A DNA stretch of 64,000 nucleotides from Trichomonas vaginalis G3 (taxonomy: Eukaryota > Parabasalia > Trichomonadida > Trichomonadidae), in NCBI RefSeq assembly GCF_026262505.1, contig NC_067206.1:14504205-14568204 (forward strand). The letters are read 5' to 3'. Of the stretch, positions 8,569-20,941 are shown piece after piece. How positions within the stretch are numbered: the first letter of the stretch is position 1; the number at the start of each line of letters is the position of its first letter. Both the position numbers and the translations under genes were made by a program. The notes under the pieces were generated by a model. The model was not told the DNA's origin. It searched no databases and saw only the letters and a list, made by a program, of their open reading frames with translations.

Positions 8569-9867
8569 TTAATTTCTTTGATTGGCTCTCCTCTCGCGGA
8601 AATGTTGAAGAGAAATCCTCAAATCCTTAATTTCTCCATCAACTTTCCAAAGGGGTTCTTTGGTGGTATCATATTTTTCGCTGATATCATAAAATTTGTT
8701 TGGTGTAAACCAGGTATGTATTTCTGGATTTTTTGGTAACTGTGTATGTGGTGTTGCGTTATAATTTTCGATTAAATTTTGAATTTGATCCCAAGCTACC
8801 TCATCAACTTGAATATTCTGCCAAAATCTTTCGATTTTGCCATTCATGTAAGGGCAGTGTGGTATTATCGTGATTGATTCGACGTTTGCATTTTTTAATA
8901 AATTTTTGAAAACACCGTAGTTTTCAAGCCCATTGTCACTCCATATGGCAAACGGTTTGCCATATACATCGAAACATTGTTGAATGACACGACTTGTTTG
9001 TGCCGCTTCTTTAGTTTCGAGATGTGACCAAGCCAAAATTTTTCGTGATTTATCGTCAATAACGGCATATAGATATTCACCTTGGCGATGATTTAAAAAG
9101 TGAATATCTACATGCCATATTTCATTAACGTAAAAAGCTTCGTATTTTGTTTGACCTTTTGCCTTTGAATTTTTTGGCGGTTGTGCAAGATTGAGAAGTT
9201 TGAAACATTTATTAACAGTTCTTTCGGAAAATTGAATGTTCAATAATTTACGGTCAAAATAATCTGTAGTTTTTTCAAATGTTGAAGTTGTATTTGTGCG
9301 TATTGAATATGGGTCATCTTCTGAATTTATATCCGATTCTGTATCAATTGAATTTGGACTTGATGAAAATAATTCTTCGGCTGATGAATCGTCGGAATTT
9401 GAAGAGATTTCTGATGATAACTGTTCAGATGAACTTGAAATGTCAGGAGAACTGTAATCAAACTCTGAATTTTGATTCCGTTGAGACAATTGTGGAATTG
9501 GAAAATGAATTTGAATATTTTGTTGATTTTGCATTTGCGATTCAAGTATCATTTGACGATCTGTTATAATTCGGCCGAAAGCCCGGGAAATTCCTATTTT
9601 TTGAACTTTATTATGTAAATTTTGGACAGTATTTATTAATTCTTGTGGTGGATCTTTTGGTTTTGGACCTGTACGTAATTTTGGAATTTCAATTTGATTG
9701 AAATTAAGAGCGTTTTTAAAAGTTTTATGTGATATTGTGGGAAGAATTCTTCCATCTGTTAAAGGGACATTTTGGAGAACGGTTTCGACGTTAATACCGC
9801 TTTGAATTTGTTGATTAGCTTGATTTAACCATTCTAAATCAATTAAATCGAAGATTCTACCACTCAT
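8569..9867 (-). CDS. Retroviral-type DD35E integrase (unit L2)
   Basis: Catalyses DNA strand transfer for a mobile element, presumably in the nucleus. Counting from seven codons upstream of the ATG, the catalytic core reads WHVDIH (Asp 261), SDNG (Asp 318) and NGKIERFW (Glu 353): a D,D(35)E spacing typical of rve integrases. Before it lies an N-terminal helix-turn-helix-like region (about 50-80, SHKTFKNALNF and RTGPKPKD), then a Ser/Asp/Glu-rich linker (about 141-195). The C-terminus is short and basic with no chromodomain recognised. The ATG start is chosen because TCATTTTC, an Inr-like motif, ends 3 nt before it, and because the longer frame starts at TTG. It looks whole. The same core occurs in Maverick/Polinton, LTR and Ginger elements; which one is unresolved. 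Confidence 0.9.
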   Translation of the reverse strand: MSGRIFDLIDLEWLNQANQQIQSGINVETVLQNVPLTDGRILPTISHKTFKNALNFNQIEIPKLRTGPKPKDPPQELINTVQNLHNKVQKIGISRAFGRIITDRQMILESQMQNQQNIQIHFPIPQLSQRNQNSEFDYSSPDISSSSEQLSSEISSNSDDSSAEELFSSSPNSIDTESDINSEDDPYSIRTNTTSTFEKTTDYFDRKLLNIQFSERTVNKCFKLLNLAQPPKNSKAKGQTKYEAFYVNEIWHVDIHFLNHRQGEYLYAVIDDKSRKILAWSHLETKEAAQTSRVIQQCFDVYGKPFAIWSDNGLENYGVFKNLLKNANVESITIIPHCPYMNGKIERFWQNIQVDEVAWDQIQNLIENYNATPHTQLPKNPEIHTWFTPNKFYDISEKYDTTKEPLWKVDGEIKDLRISLQHFRERRANQRN

Positions 9868-10086
9868 TTGAAAATGAGTGGGGGACAAACTCGCCCATTG
9901 TCACTTTTTCATTAACCTTAAACTTGTAATTTTCATTATTTTAATTAACCTTATTTCTTTCCCAATTCCTGATTTATTTTATTCACTTACTATTAAAAGT
10001 CACATTTTAATAAAATATAATAATTTATTTATAGCATTTTTTACTATACTGTAATAAAAAATTAATTATAATAAATTAAATGTTTA

Positions 10087-10494
10087 TTAAATCAAATGTT
10101 TTCTTTGCAATAATATTTTTAATGTTGAGTAAACAATGTTGGGATCAAGTGTATCATTTTTCAGACCTTTCTGAACAGCTTCAAGCATACTGATGCATTC
10201 GACTTTTTTAAATTGTGTCATTTCTTCGAAATCTCTTGTGACTTTTTTGATAACTTTAACACTTCTCTCTGAATCCAGACCTTTAATTTGCAACTTAATC
10301 AGGAATGAAGGAACAACACTGGAATATAACTCGATGACAAGTTCATCGAGTCGAAGATTTGGTTGTACACCACTTGTATGTGCCGGATACCATTGTGTCA
10401 AATTTTTTCTGAAATTAACTTTAAAAGTACTAAGTAAGATCATGAGATATAGCAATATATGTTTAAACCAACTTATATTTTGGTTGTACACCAC
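10087..10494 (-). CDS. 135-codon ORF, hypothetical (unit L3)
   Basis: Identical in protein to the L2 copy. Lies between the inverted repeat at 9893 and the AT spacer, directly upstream of the L2 integrase. Confidence 0.4.
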   Translation of the reverse strand: MVYNQNISWFKHILLYLMILLSTFKVNFRKNLTQWYPAHTSGVQPNLRLDELVIELYSSVVPSFLIKLQIKGLDSERSVKVIKKVTRDFEEMTQFKKVECISMLEAVQKGLKNDTLDPNIVYSTLKILLQRKHLI

Positions 10495-10913
10495 TTGTAT
10501 TGTTGCATGCTAAGTTCGGTCAATGATAGAAATTGAGTGGAAATTAATCGTCGAGGAAGTACGATTATGTAAAGTAAAAAAATGTTGTGGGATTTTTAAT
10601 ATTATATATTATTTTATAATAAAATTTTTTGAGTCATTTTAAGAAGCACATATAATTTTTTGAATTTAAAAATTAAAGTAGTGTCAAACGAATTTATCAC
10701 TTAATTTAATACTCAGATTTCTTAAAATTAATGAAAAAAAGGTTTTCTGAGAACTTTTGAGAATGGTTTTCAAATTCCATTATTGAAAATATATAGGTAT
10801 TGTATGAAATCCAAACTCTATATTTATTAAAATTCTAAATTTTTAATAAAATAACTTTTCAGAGGAATATGATTTTGAATGGTTGATTAATAAGTATAAA
10901 AATGTCTACGATT

Positions 10914-11230
10914 TTAAGGAGGGAATTGTTCCTTATGAGGTATACATCATAACTATATACCTCATAAGGAACAATTCCCTCTTGATAGCTGGGAAACTTT
11001 CTCTGAATAACTTATCATTTGGAGAAAGTTTCCCAGCTATCTATTAGAAACTAAAAGGCTGTGAGGCACTAATATATAATCAATGCCTCATAGCCTTTAG
11101 TTTCTTATTAAAAACGAGAAAACTTGTTCGAAATGATAAACAATTTCGAACAAGTTTTCTCGTTTTAAGGAGGGAATTGTTCCTTATGAGGTATACATCA
11201 TAACTATATACCTCATAAGGAACAATTCCC
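10914..11230. repeat. Chain of five hairpins (L3)
   Basis: Same order and stems as the L2 chain at 1984-2301, with all arms still paired. Confidence 0.85.
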
Positions 11231-11452
11231 TTTTGATATCCTGGATATTTTTGAATATATTTTTTGAATTAAAGTTCTCAAAAGTATTATCAAAAGTGAT
11301 TTTTTAAAAAATATCTCCAATTAATTAACTAATTAAAAGTATTATATTTTTAAAATTAAATAGTTTTTCAATTTTTTTGAAGGAATTGAGATACTTCCCA
11401 CGACAATAAAATTGAGAGGTTTACATTATGACTGATCTTAGCATGCAACATT

Positions 11453-12606
11453 ATGTGCCGGATACCATTGTGTCAAATTTTTTCTGAAATTAACTTTAAA
11501 AGTACTAAGTAAGATCATGAGATATAGCAATATATGTTCAAACCAACTTATATTTTGGTTGTACACCACTTGTATGTGCCGGATACCATTGTGTCAAATT
11601 TTTTCTGAAATTAACTTTAAAAGTACTAAGTAAGATCATGAGATATAGCAATATATGTTCAAACCAACTTATATTTTGGTTGTACACCACTTGTATGTGC
11701 CGGATACCATTGTGTCAAATTTTTTCTGAAATTAACTTTAAAAGTACTAAGTAAGATCATGAGATATAGCAATATATGTTCAAACCAACTTATATTTTGG
11801 TTGTACACCACTTGTATGTGCCGGATACCATTGTGTCAAATTTTTTCTGAAATTAACTTTAAAAGTACTAAGTAAGATCATGAGATATAGCAATATATGT
11901 TTAAACCAACTTATATTTTGGTTGTACACCACTTGTATGTGCCGGATACCATTGTGTCAAATTTTTTCTGAAATTAACTTTAAAAGTACTAAGTAAGATC
12001 ATGAGATATAGCAATATATGTTTAAACCAACTTATATTTTGGTTGTACACCACTTGTATGTGCCGGATACCATTGTGTCAAATTTTTTCTGAAATTAACT
12101 TTAAAAGTACTAAGTAAGATCATGAGATATAGCAATATATGTTCAAACCAACTTATATTTTGGTTGTACACCACTTGTATGTGCCGGATACCATTGTGTC
12201 AAATTTTTTCTGAAATTAACTTTAAAAGTACTAAGTAAGATCATGAGATATAGCAATATATGTTCAAACCAACTTATATTTTGGTTGTACACCACTTGTA
12301 TGTGCCGGATACCATTGTGTCAAATTTTTTCTGAAATTAACTTTAAAAGTACTAAGTAAGATCATGAGATATAGCAATATATGTTCAAACCAACTTATAT
12401 TTTGGTTGTACACCACTTGTATGTGCCGGATACCATTGTGTCAAATTTTTTCTGAAATTAACTTTAAAAGTACTAAGTAAGATCATGAGATATAGCAATA
12501 TATGTTTAAACCAACTTATATTTTGGTTGTACACCACTTGTATGTGCCGGATACCATTGTGTCAAATTTTTTCTGAAATTAACTTTAAAAGTACTAAGTA
12601 AGATCA
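11453..12606. repeat. 121-bp tandem satellite, about 9.5 monomers (L3)
   Basis: Same monomer and the same C C C T T C C C T order at the diagnostic position as the L2 array. The first monomer is complete (GTGCCGGATACC). Confidence 0.9.
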
Positions 12607-13002
12607 TTTATTTTTGCATAATATAATGCCAATATGGTTTCTTTTGATTTTATTTCATTTATAAGCAAATCAGATTTACCCAAAAACTCCACTCCATAAG
12701 CGTTCATTTGCTAAATTAAAAAGTGACAATGGGCTAGTCTGTCTCTTTCTCTTTGAAAATTATAAGTTTTGAAAAAAACCGTAAATCATTATTGAATCTA
12801 AAAATATTTATGTACAAAACGTCGGTATATATTCTATAATTATTTAAAATAATGAAAAAGTTGATTTGTGAATCATTGAAATATTAATGCTGTTATATAT
12901 ATATATCAGATGATATAAGATGATTTTTTTAAATAAAAAATAAAATTTAATTTTTTTAATTGTTAAAATAAGAATAGTAAGCTTGACAAGTAATTTAAGT
13001 TT

Positions 13003-13551
13003 TTGCTTTGTAAAGTTATTTGGTTGGCAAATGCATTGTGTCACTTTTTGTTTGAGTTCACTTTCCGTAATTTGTCTTATGATAATAATTTTGGAATGTT
13101 CCCAAAGGTTGAATTAATCAATTTTCATTTAACTGGGAAAAATTTATTTGCTGAAAAAGCAGATGAATCAGAAAAAGAATTATAAAAATGGATAGACAAC
13201 ATACTAAGTTTGTTATTACGATATTTTGCAAGATCAAAAACAGAAGAATTTAAGAATCTCGTCATTCGTCAATATTATGAAAGATATGTTATTTATAAGA
13301 GCAAACCTAAACGAAAAGAAACAATATTAGATAATGGCAATACAAATGAAGAAAAAATTAAAAGATGGATCTCTAAAAGGAACAAAGATTGCGTTTGCAT
13401 ATTGCAATTAGTTTCTTATGAGCAAAAAATATTCTCTCTTAGGTTAATTTTAGACAAAATAGCAGGTTATTCTTATGATGATTTATTAAATAGCCATTTG
13501 TCATTTTGGGATGCAGCCAAGAGTTATGGATTAATAGAGTCGAAACAATAA
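13003..13551 (+). pseudogene. Coding-like segment antisense to the integrase (L3)
   Basis: Copy of the segment described at 4064; its second stretch stays open for 113 codons (13210-13551). No ATG start, no recognised family. Confidence 0.4.
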
Positions 13552-13849
13552 GAATTACCGAAAAAGTGACAAAACATCAAAAACAGGGAGGGGTCTCAAT
13601 TTTTATTACTTATATTATTTTACAATATTTATATAAATACTCTTTATAATATATTTTACTATAAAATTTATACCTCAAATTCAAATATTTAAAATATTAT
13701 TTACATAATTATCTCAAAATTATATTTTTATATATTATTTTTCATATGTATAAATCATATAATCTATATCTATGCAAATCTCATCTAAATTTTTTTGAAA
13801 CAAACCGCTACCATTTTATAATGGTCCATCTTAAATTCATCATAAATTC

Positions 13850-14400
13850 TGGTACATGTTAGTACCAGAGTCTTCAAATCTCAAACACTCTGGTACCAAC
13901 ATGTACCAGACGCGAGTTTCCAATGCCCTCGTACGATTTTCTATTAAGATCTTCTTGAATGAGAAGGTCTTCATAGAAACTCGTGCGAGGGCTTCTCTTT
14001 TAAATACTCTGGTACCTGCTGGTATCGGAGTCGACTTTACAGCCCTTTCCCCAATTTTGAAGCTGGGGAAAGTTTTCAAGCAATGAAAGGGAAGCTCTCG
14101 CTATGAGGTGAAAATCTAGAATTTTTACCTCATAGCGAGTAATCCTTTGTTAATTGCTTGAAAACTTTCTTCAAATTATCAAAATTTCGAGGAAAGTTCC
14201 TCTGCTTCAAAGTAGAGATGGAGCCCTTTGAGCCACTGCATATAGGTCAGTGACTCAAAATACTCCATCTCTACTAGAAATCGCCAAAATTTGGGTCGCA
14301 ATCTTTGAAATGCGACGCAAGTTTTGGCAATTTCGCGAGGACTTGCTCCATTTGGTGCATAGATTCACACTCTATGCACCAGATGGAACAATTCTTTCGC
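13850..14400. repeat. Block of nested hairpins (L3)
   Basis: Same series of stems as at 4910-5460. Short ORFs on both strands here (for example 13840-14079 and 13856-14086) mirror each other because the DNA is palindromic. Confidence 0.8.
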
Positions 14401-16189
14401 TGACAGCGGGAAACTTTGTCTGAATAGTTTAACATTCAGACAAAGTTTTCCGCTGTCAGAGAGGGAATGGAAGGGTAAGAGGTATATATTCATAATGTAT
14501 ACCTCTTACCCTTTCATTCCCTCGAGAAAGTTCAAAAACTTGGGTGCAATCAGAACTGATTGCACCCAAGTTTTTGAAATTTGTATAAGGAATTGTTGGC
14601 TATGATGCACTGATCATGAATCAGTACATCATAGCCAACAATTCCTTCGCAAACAGCGGGAAACTTTGTCTGAATGTTAAACTATTCAGACAAAGTTTCC
14701 CGCTGTTTGCGAAGGAATGGAAGGGTAAGAGGTATACATTATGAATATATACCTCTTACCCTTCCATTCCCTCGAGAAAGTTCAAAAACTTGGGTGCAAT
14801 CAGAACTGATTGCACCCAAGTTTTTGAAATTTGTATAAGGAATTGTTGGCTATGATGCACTGATCATGAATCAGTACATTATAGCCAACAATTCCTTCGC
14901 AAACAGCGGGAAACTTTGTCTGAATGTTTAACTATTCAGACAAAGTTTCCCGCTGTTTGCGAAGGAATGGAAGGGTAAGAGGTATATACATTATGAATAT
15001 ATACCTCTTACCCTTCCATTCCCTCGAGAAAGTTCAAAAACTTGGGTGCAATCAGAACTGATTGCACCCAAGTTTTTGAATTTGTATAAGGAATTGTTGG
15101 CTATGATGCACTGATCATGAATCAGTACATTATAGCCAACAATTCCTTCGCAAACAGCGGGAAACTTTGTCTGAATGTTAAACTATTCAGACAAAGTTTC
15201 CCGCTGTTTGCGAAGGAATGGAAGGGTAAGAGGTATACATTATGAATATATACCTCTTACCCTTCATTCCCTCGAGAAAGTTCAAAAACTTGGGTGCAAT
15301 CAGAACTGATTGCACCCAAGTTTTTGAAATTTGTATAAGGAATTGTTGGCTATGATGCACTGATCATGAATCAGTACATTATAGCCAACAATTCCTTCGC
15401 AAACAGCGGGAAACTTTGTCTGAATGTTAAACTTTCAGACAAAGTTTCCCGCTGTCGAAGGAATGGAAGGGTAAGAGGTATACATTATGAATATATACCT
15501 CTTACCCTTCATTCCCTCGAGAAAGTTCAAAAACTTGGGTGCAATCAGAACTGATTGCACCCAAGTTTTTGAAATTTGTATAAGGAATTGTTGGCTATGA
15601 TGCACTGATCATGAATCAGTACATTATAGCCAACAATTCCTTCGCAAACAGCGGGAAACTTTGTCTGAATGTTAAACTATTCAGACAAAGTTTCCCGCTG
15701 TTTGCGAAGGAATGGAAGGGTAAGAGGTATACATTATGATACCTCTTACCCTTCCATTCCCTCGAGAAAGTTCAAAAACTTGGGTGCAATCAGAACTGAT
15801 TGCACCCAAGTTTTTGAAATTTGTATAAGGAATTGTTGGCTATGATGCACTGATCATGAATCAGTACATCATAGCCAACAATTCCTTCGCAAACAGCGGG
15901 AAACTTTGTCTGAATAGTTTAACATTCGACAAAGTTTCCCGCTGTCAGAGAGGGAATGGAAGGGTAAGAGGTATATATTCATAATGTATACCTCTTACCC
16001 TTTCATTCCCTCAAGAAAGTTCAAAAACTTGGGTGCAATCAGTTCTGATTGCACCCAAGTTTTTGAACTTTATATAAGGAATTGTTGGCTATGATGTACT
16101 GATCATGAATCAGTACATCATAGCCAACAATTCCTTCGCAAACAGCGGGAAACTTTGTCCGAATAGTTTAACATTCGGACAAAGTTTCC
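14401..16189. repeat. Hairpin satellite, 7 monomers (L3)
   Basis: Loop D recurs at about 14612, 14861, 15114, 15362, 15608, 15851 and 16101. The first monomer has hairpin A with loop AGTTTAAC, the following five have GTTAAACT (or a near variant), and the last two A hairpins revert to AGTTTAAC. Confidence 0.9.
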
Positions 16190-16511
16190 CAACTTTCAAG
16201 CCGAAATTCGCGGATACCATTCACCAACTAGCTCTTGCTATGATGGTTATTAAAAATCAAGATCTATATTAAATTCAAAATCTACTCAAAGTCACTAATG
16301 TTCGATTTCGGAGTGTCAAATTACTGTACTACAGTTGCTGCTTCTTCTGCAACTTGCGTATCTCTGTAACGAAGAAAAAAAATATGTAAATGTTTTAAAA
16401 AGTAAGTGTTTATTCTTATTAATCTGACTGAGCTTAGTAAGAAGATGTAATCGATATTGTTAATTTGTGTTAAAAATTAGATTTTATTTTCGATTTTAAA
16501 ATATTACCGAA

Positions 16512-17810
16512 TTAATTTCTTTGATTGGCTCTCCTCTCGCGGAAATGTTGAAGAGAAATCCTCAAATCCTTAATTTCTCCATCAACTTTCCAAAGGGGTT
16601 CTTTGGTGGTATCATATTTTTCGCTGATATCATAAAATTTGTTTGGTGTAAACCAGGTATGTATTTCTGGATTTTTTGGTAACTGTGTATGTGGTGTTGC
16701 GTTATAATTTTCGATTAAATTTTGAATTTGATCCCAAGCTACCTCATCAACTTGAATATTCTGCCAAAATCTTTCGATTTTGCCATTCATGTAAGGGCAG
16801 TGTGGTATTATCGTGATTGATTCGACGTTTGCATTTTTTAATAAATTTTTGAAAACACCGTAGTTTTCAAGCCCATTGTCACTCCATATGGCAAACGGTT
16901 TGCCATATACATCGAAACATTGTTGAATGACACGACTTGTTTGTGCCGCTTCTTTAGTTTCGAGATGTGACCAAGCCAAAATTTTTCGTGATTTATCGTC
17001 AATAACGGCATATAGATATTCACCTTGGCGATGATTTAAAAAGTGAATATCTACATGCCATATTTCATTAACGTAAAAAGCTTCGTATTTTGTTTGACCT
17101 TTTGCCTTTGAATTTTTTGGCGGTTGTGCAAGATTGAGAAGTTTGAAACATTTATTAACAGTTCTTTCGGAAAATTGAATGTTCAATAATTTACGGTCAA
17201 AATAATCTGTAGTTTTTTCAAATGTTGAAGTTGTATTTGTGCGTATTGAATATGGGTCATCTTCTGAATTTATATCCGATTCTGTATCAATTGAATTTGG
17301 ACTTGATGAAAATAATTCTTCGGCTGATGAATCGTCGGAATTTGAAGAGATTTCTGATGATAACTGTTCAGATGAACTTGAAACGTCAGGAGAACTGTAA
17401 TCAAACTCTGAATTTTGATTCCGTTGAGACAATTGTGGAATTGGAAAATGAATTTGAATATTTTGTTGATTTTGCATTTGCGATTCAAGTATCATTTGAC
17501 GATCTGTTATAATTCGGCCGAAAGCCCGGGAAATTCCTATTTTTTGAACTTTATTATGTAAATTTTGGACAGTATTTATTAATTCTTGTGGTGGATCTTT
17601 TGGTTTTGGACCTGTACGTAATTTTGGAATTTCAATTTGATTGAAATTAAGAGCGTTTTTAAAAGTTTTATGTGATATTGTGGGAAGAATTCTTCCATCT
17701 GTTAAAGGGACATTTTGGAGAACGGTTTCGACGTTAATACCGCTTTGAATTTGTTGATTAGCTTGATTTAACCATTCTAAATCAATTAAATCGAAGATTC
17801 TACCACTCAT
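16512..17810 (-). CDS. Retroviral-type DD35E integrase (unit L3)
   Basis: Same protein as 8569-9867 except for one conservative change (Ile to Val) in the Ser-rich linker (PDVSSSSEQ). All three catalytic acidic residues are present. It looks whole. Confidence 0.9.
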   Translation of the reverse strand: MSGRIFDLIDLEWLNQANQQIQSGINVETVLQNVPLTDGRILPTISHKTFKNALNFNQIEIPKLRTGPKPKDPPQELINTVQNLHNKVQKIGISRAFGRIITDRQMILESQMQNQQNIQIHFPIPQLSQRNQNSEFDYSSPDVSSSSEQLSSEISSNSDDSSAEELFSSSPNSIDTESDINSEDDPYSIRTNTTSTFEKTTDYFDRKLLNIQFSERTVNKCFKLLNLAQPPKNSKAKGQTKYEAFYVNEIWHVDIHFLNHRQGEYLYAVIDDKSRKILAWSHLETKEAAQTSRVIQQCFDVYGKPFAIWSDNGLENYGVFKNLLKNANVESITIIPHCPYMNGKIERFWQNIQVDEVAWDQIQNLIENYNATPHTQLPKNPEIHTWFTPNKFYDISEKYDTTKEPLWKVDGEIKDLRISLQHFRERRANQRN

Positions 17811-18026
17811 TTGAAAATGAGTGGGGGACAAACTCGCCCATTGTCACTTTTTCATTAACCTTAAACTTGTAATTTTCATTATTTTAATTAACCTTATTTC
17901 TTTCCCAATTCCTGATTTATTTTATTCACTTACTATTAAAAGTCACATTTTAATAAAATAATAATTTATTTATAGCATTTTTTACTATACTGTAATAAAA
18001 ATTAATTATAATAAATTAAATGTTTA

Positions 18027-18434
18027 TTAAATCAAATGTTTTCTTTGCAATAATATTTTTAATGTTGAGTAAACAATGTTGGGATCAAGTGTATCATTTT
18101 TCAGACCTTTCTGAACAGCTTCAAGCATACTGATGCATTCGACTTTTTTAAATTGTGTCATTTCTTCGAAATCTCTTGTGACTTTTTTGATAACTTTAAC
18201 ACTTCTCTCTGAATCCAGACCTTTAATTTGCAACTTAATCAGGAATGAAGGAACAACACTGGAATATAACTCGATGACAAGTTCATCGAGTCGAAGATTT
18301 GGTTGTACACCACTTGTATGTGCCGGATACCATTGTGTCAAATTTTTTCTGAAATTAACTTTAAAAGTACTAAGTAAGATCATGAGATATAGCAATATAT
18401 GTTTAAACCAACTTATATTTTGGTTGTACACCAC
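18027..18434 (-). CDS. 135-codon ORF, hypothetical (unit L4)
   Basis: Same protein as the L2 copy; directly upstream of the L3 integrase. Confidence 0.4.
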   Translation of the reverse strand: MVYNQNISWFKHILLYLMILLSTFKVNFRKNLTQWYPAHTSGVQPNLRLDELVIELYSSVVPSFLIKLQIKGLDSERSVKVIKKVTRDFEEMTQFKKVECISMLEAVQKGLKNDTLDPNIVYSTLKILLQRKHLI

Positions 18435-18853
18435 TTGTATTGTTGCATGCTAAGTTCGGTCAATGATAGAAATTGAGTGGAAATTAATCGTCGAGGAAGT
18501 ACGATTATGTAAAGTAAAAAAATGTTGTGGGATTTTTAATATTATATATTATTTTATAATAAAATTTTTTGAGTCATTTTAAGAAGCACATATAATTTTT
18601 TGAATTTAAAAATTAAAGTAGTGTCAAACGAATTTATCACTTAATTTAATACTCAGATTTCTTAAAATTAATGAAAAAAAGGTTTTCTGAGAACTTTTGA
18701 GAATGGTTTTCAAATTCCATTATTGAAAATATATAGGTATTGTATGAAATCCAAACTCTATATTTATTAAAATTCTAAATTTTTAATAAAATAACTTTTC
18801 AGAGGAATATGATTTTGAATGGTTGATTAATAAGTATAAAAATGTCTACGATT

Positions 18854-19170
18854 TTAAGGAGGGAATTGTTCCTTATGAGGTATACATCATAACTATATAC
18901 CTCATAAGGAACAATTCCCTCTTGATAGCTGGGAAACTTTCTCTGAATAACTTATCATTTGGAGAAAGTTTCCCAGCTATCTATTAGAAACTAAAAGGCT
19001 GTGAGGCACTAATATATAATCAATGCCTCATAGCCTTTAGTTTCTTATTAAAAACGAGAAAACTTGTTCGAAATGATAAACAATTTCGAACAAGTTTTCT
19101 CGTTTTAAGGAGGGAATTGTTCCTTATGAGGTATACATCATAACTATATACCTCATAAGGAACAATTCCC
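18854..19170. repeat. Chain of five hairpins (L4)
   Basis: Same as 1984-2301; no difference in stem pairing seen. Confidence 0.85.
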
Positions 19171-19392
19171 TTTTGATATCCTGGATATTTTTGAATATAT
19201 TTTTTGAATTAAAGTTCTCAAAAGTATTATCAAAAGTGATTTTTTAAAAAATATCTCCAATTAATTAACTAATTAAAAGTATTATATTTTTAAAATTAAA
19301 TAGTTTTTCAATTTTTTTGAAGGAATTGAGATACTTCCCACGACAATAAAATTGAGAGGTTTACATTATGACTGATCTTAGCATGCAACATT

Positions 19393-20546
19393 ATGTGCCG
19401 GATACCATTGTGTCAAATTTTTTCTGAAATTAACTTTAAAAGTACTAAGTAAGATCATGAGATATAGCAATATATGTTCAAACCAACTTATATTTTGGTT
19501 GTACACCACTTGTATGTGCCGGATACCATTGTGTCAAATTTTTTCTGAAATTAACTTTAAAAGTACTAAGTAAGATCATGAGATATAGCAATATATGTTC
19601 AAACCAACTTATATTTTGGTTGTACACCACTTGTATGTGCCGGATACCATTGTGTCAAATTTTTTCTGAAATTAACTTTAAAAGTACTAAGTAAGATCAT
19701 GAGATATAGCAATATATGTTCAAACCAACTTATATTTTGGTTGTACACCACTTGTATGTGCCGGATACCATTGTGTCAAATTTTTTCTGAAATTAACTTT
19801 AAAAGTACTAAGTAAGATCATGAGATATAGCAATATATGTTTAAACCAACTTATATTTTGGTTGTACACCACTTGTATGTGCCGGATACCATTGTGTCAA
19901 ATTTTTTCTGAAATTAACTTTAAAAGTACTAAGTAAGATCATGAGATATAGCAATATATGTTTAAACCAACTTATATTTTGGTTGTACACCACTTGTATG
20001 TGCCGGATACCATTGTGTCAAATTTTTTCTGAAATTAACTTTAAAAGTACTAAGTAAGATCATGAGATATAGCAATATATGTTCAAACCAACTTATATTT
20101 TGGTTGTACACCACTTGTATGTGCCGGATACCATTGTGTCAAATTTTTTCTGAAATTAACTTTAAAAGTACTAAGTAAGATCATGAGATATAGCAATATA
20201 TGTTCAAACCAACTTATATTTTGGTTGTACACCACTTGTATGTGCCGGATACCATTGTGTCAAATTTTTTCTGAAATTAACTTTAAAAGTACTAAGTAAG
20301 ATCATGAGATATAGCAATATATGTTCAAACCAACTTATATTTTGGTTGTACACCACTTGTATGTGCCGGATACCATTGTGTCAAATTTTTTCTGAAATTA
20401 ACTTTAAAAGTACTAAGTAAGATCATGAGATATAGCAATATATGTTTAAACCAACTTATATTTTGGTTGTACACCACTTGTATGTGCCGGATACCATTGT
20501 GTCAAATTTTTTCTGAAATTAACTTTAAAAGTACTAAGTAAGATCA
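19393..20546. repeat. 121-bp tandem satellite, about 9.5 monomers (L4)
   Basis: Same monomer, and the same C C C T T C C C T order at the diagnostic position. Confidence 0.9.
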
Positions 20547-20941
20547 TTTATTTTTGCATAATATAATGCCAATATGGTTTCTTTTGATTTTATTTCATTT
20601 ATAAGCAAATCAGATTTACCCAAAAACTCCACTCCATAAGCGTTCATTTGCTAAATTAAAAAGTGACAATGGGCTAGTCTGTCTCTTTCTCTTTGAAAAT
20701 TATAAGTTTTGAAAAAAACCGTAAATCATTATTGAATCTAAAAATATTTATGTACAAAAAGTCGGTATATATTCTATAATTATTTAAAATAATGAAAAAG
20801 TTGATTTGTGAATCATTGAAATATTAATGCTGTTATATATATATATCAGATGATATAAGATGATTTTTTTAAATAAAAAATAAAATTTAATTTTTTAATT
20901 GTTAAAATAAGAATAGTAAGCTTGACAAGTAATTTAAGTTT

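Larger units (their letters stand above)
964..9892 (-). mobile_element. Complete repeat unit L2 (8.93 kb) with integrase
   Basis: One full unit, read leftwards. It holds the integrase (8569-9867), an 11-monomer hairpin satellite, a hairpin block, antisense coding-like segment, 121-bp satellite, five-hairpin chain and 135-codon ORF. The 17-bp repeat GCCCATTGTCACTTTTT lies at 964-980 and its inverse at 3783-3799, bounding a 2.84-kb sub-segment that carries the 121-bp array and the ORF. No target-site duplication is evident at these repeats, so whether they are true transposon ends is open. The unit is joined head to tail with its neighbours. The integrase fold is shared by LTR elements, Polintons/Mavericks and Ginger transposons; no polymerase, ATPase, protease or capsid gene was seen. 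It looks whole in its integrase. Confidence 0.7.
9893..17835 (-). mobile_element. Complete repeat unit L3 (7.94 kb) with integrase
   Basis: Same layout as L2 but with 7 instead of 11 hairpin-satellite monomers, which accounts for the length difference. The 17-bp repeat is at 9893-9909 and its inverse at 12718-12734. Integrase at 16512-17810. Confidence 0.7.

Noticed and set aside
8895-9080. 61-codon ORF inside the integrase core, in all copies
   Set aside because: Same strand, other frame, entirely within the catalytic domain; conserved only because the integrase is.
964-9892. LTR retrotransposon
   Set aside because: No reverse transcriptase, protease or gag, and the large direct repeats are whole tandem units rather than LTRs flanking one body.
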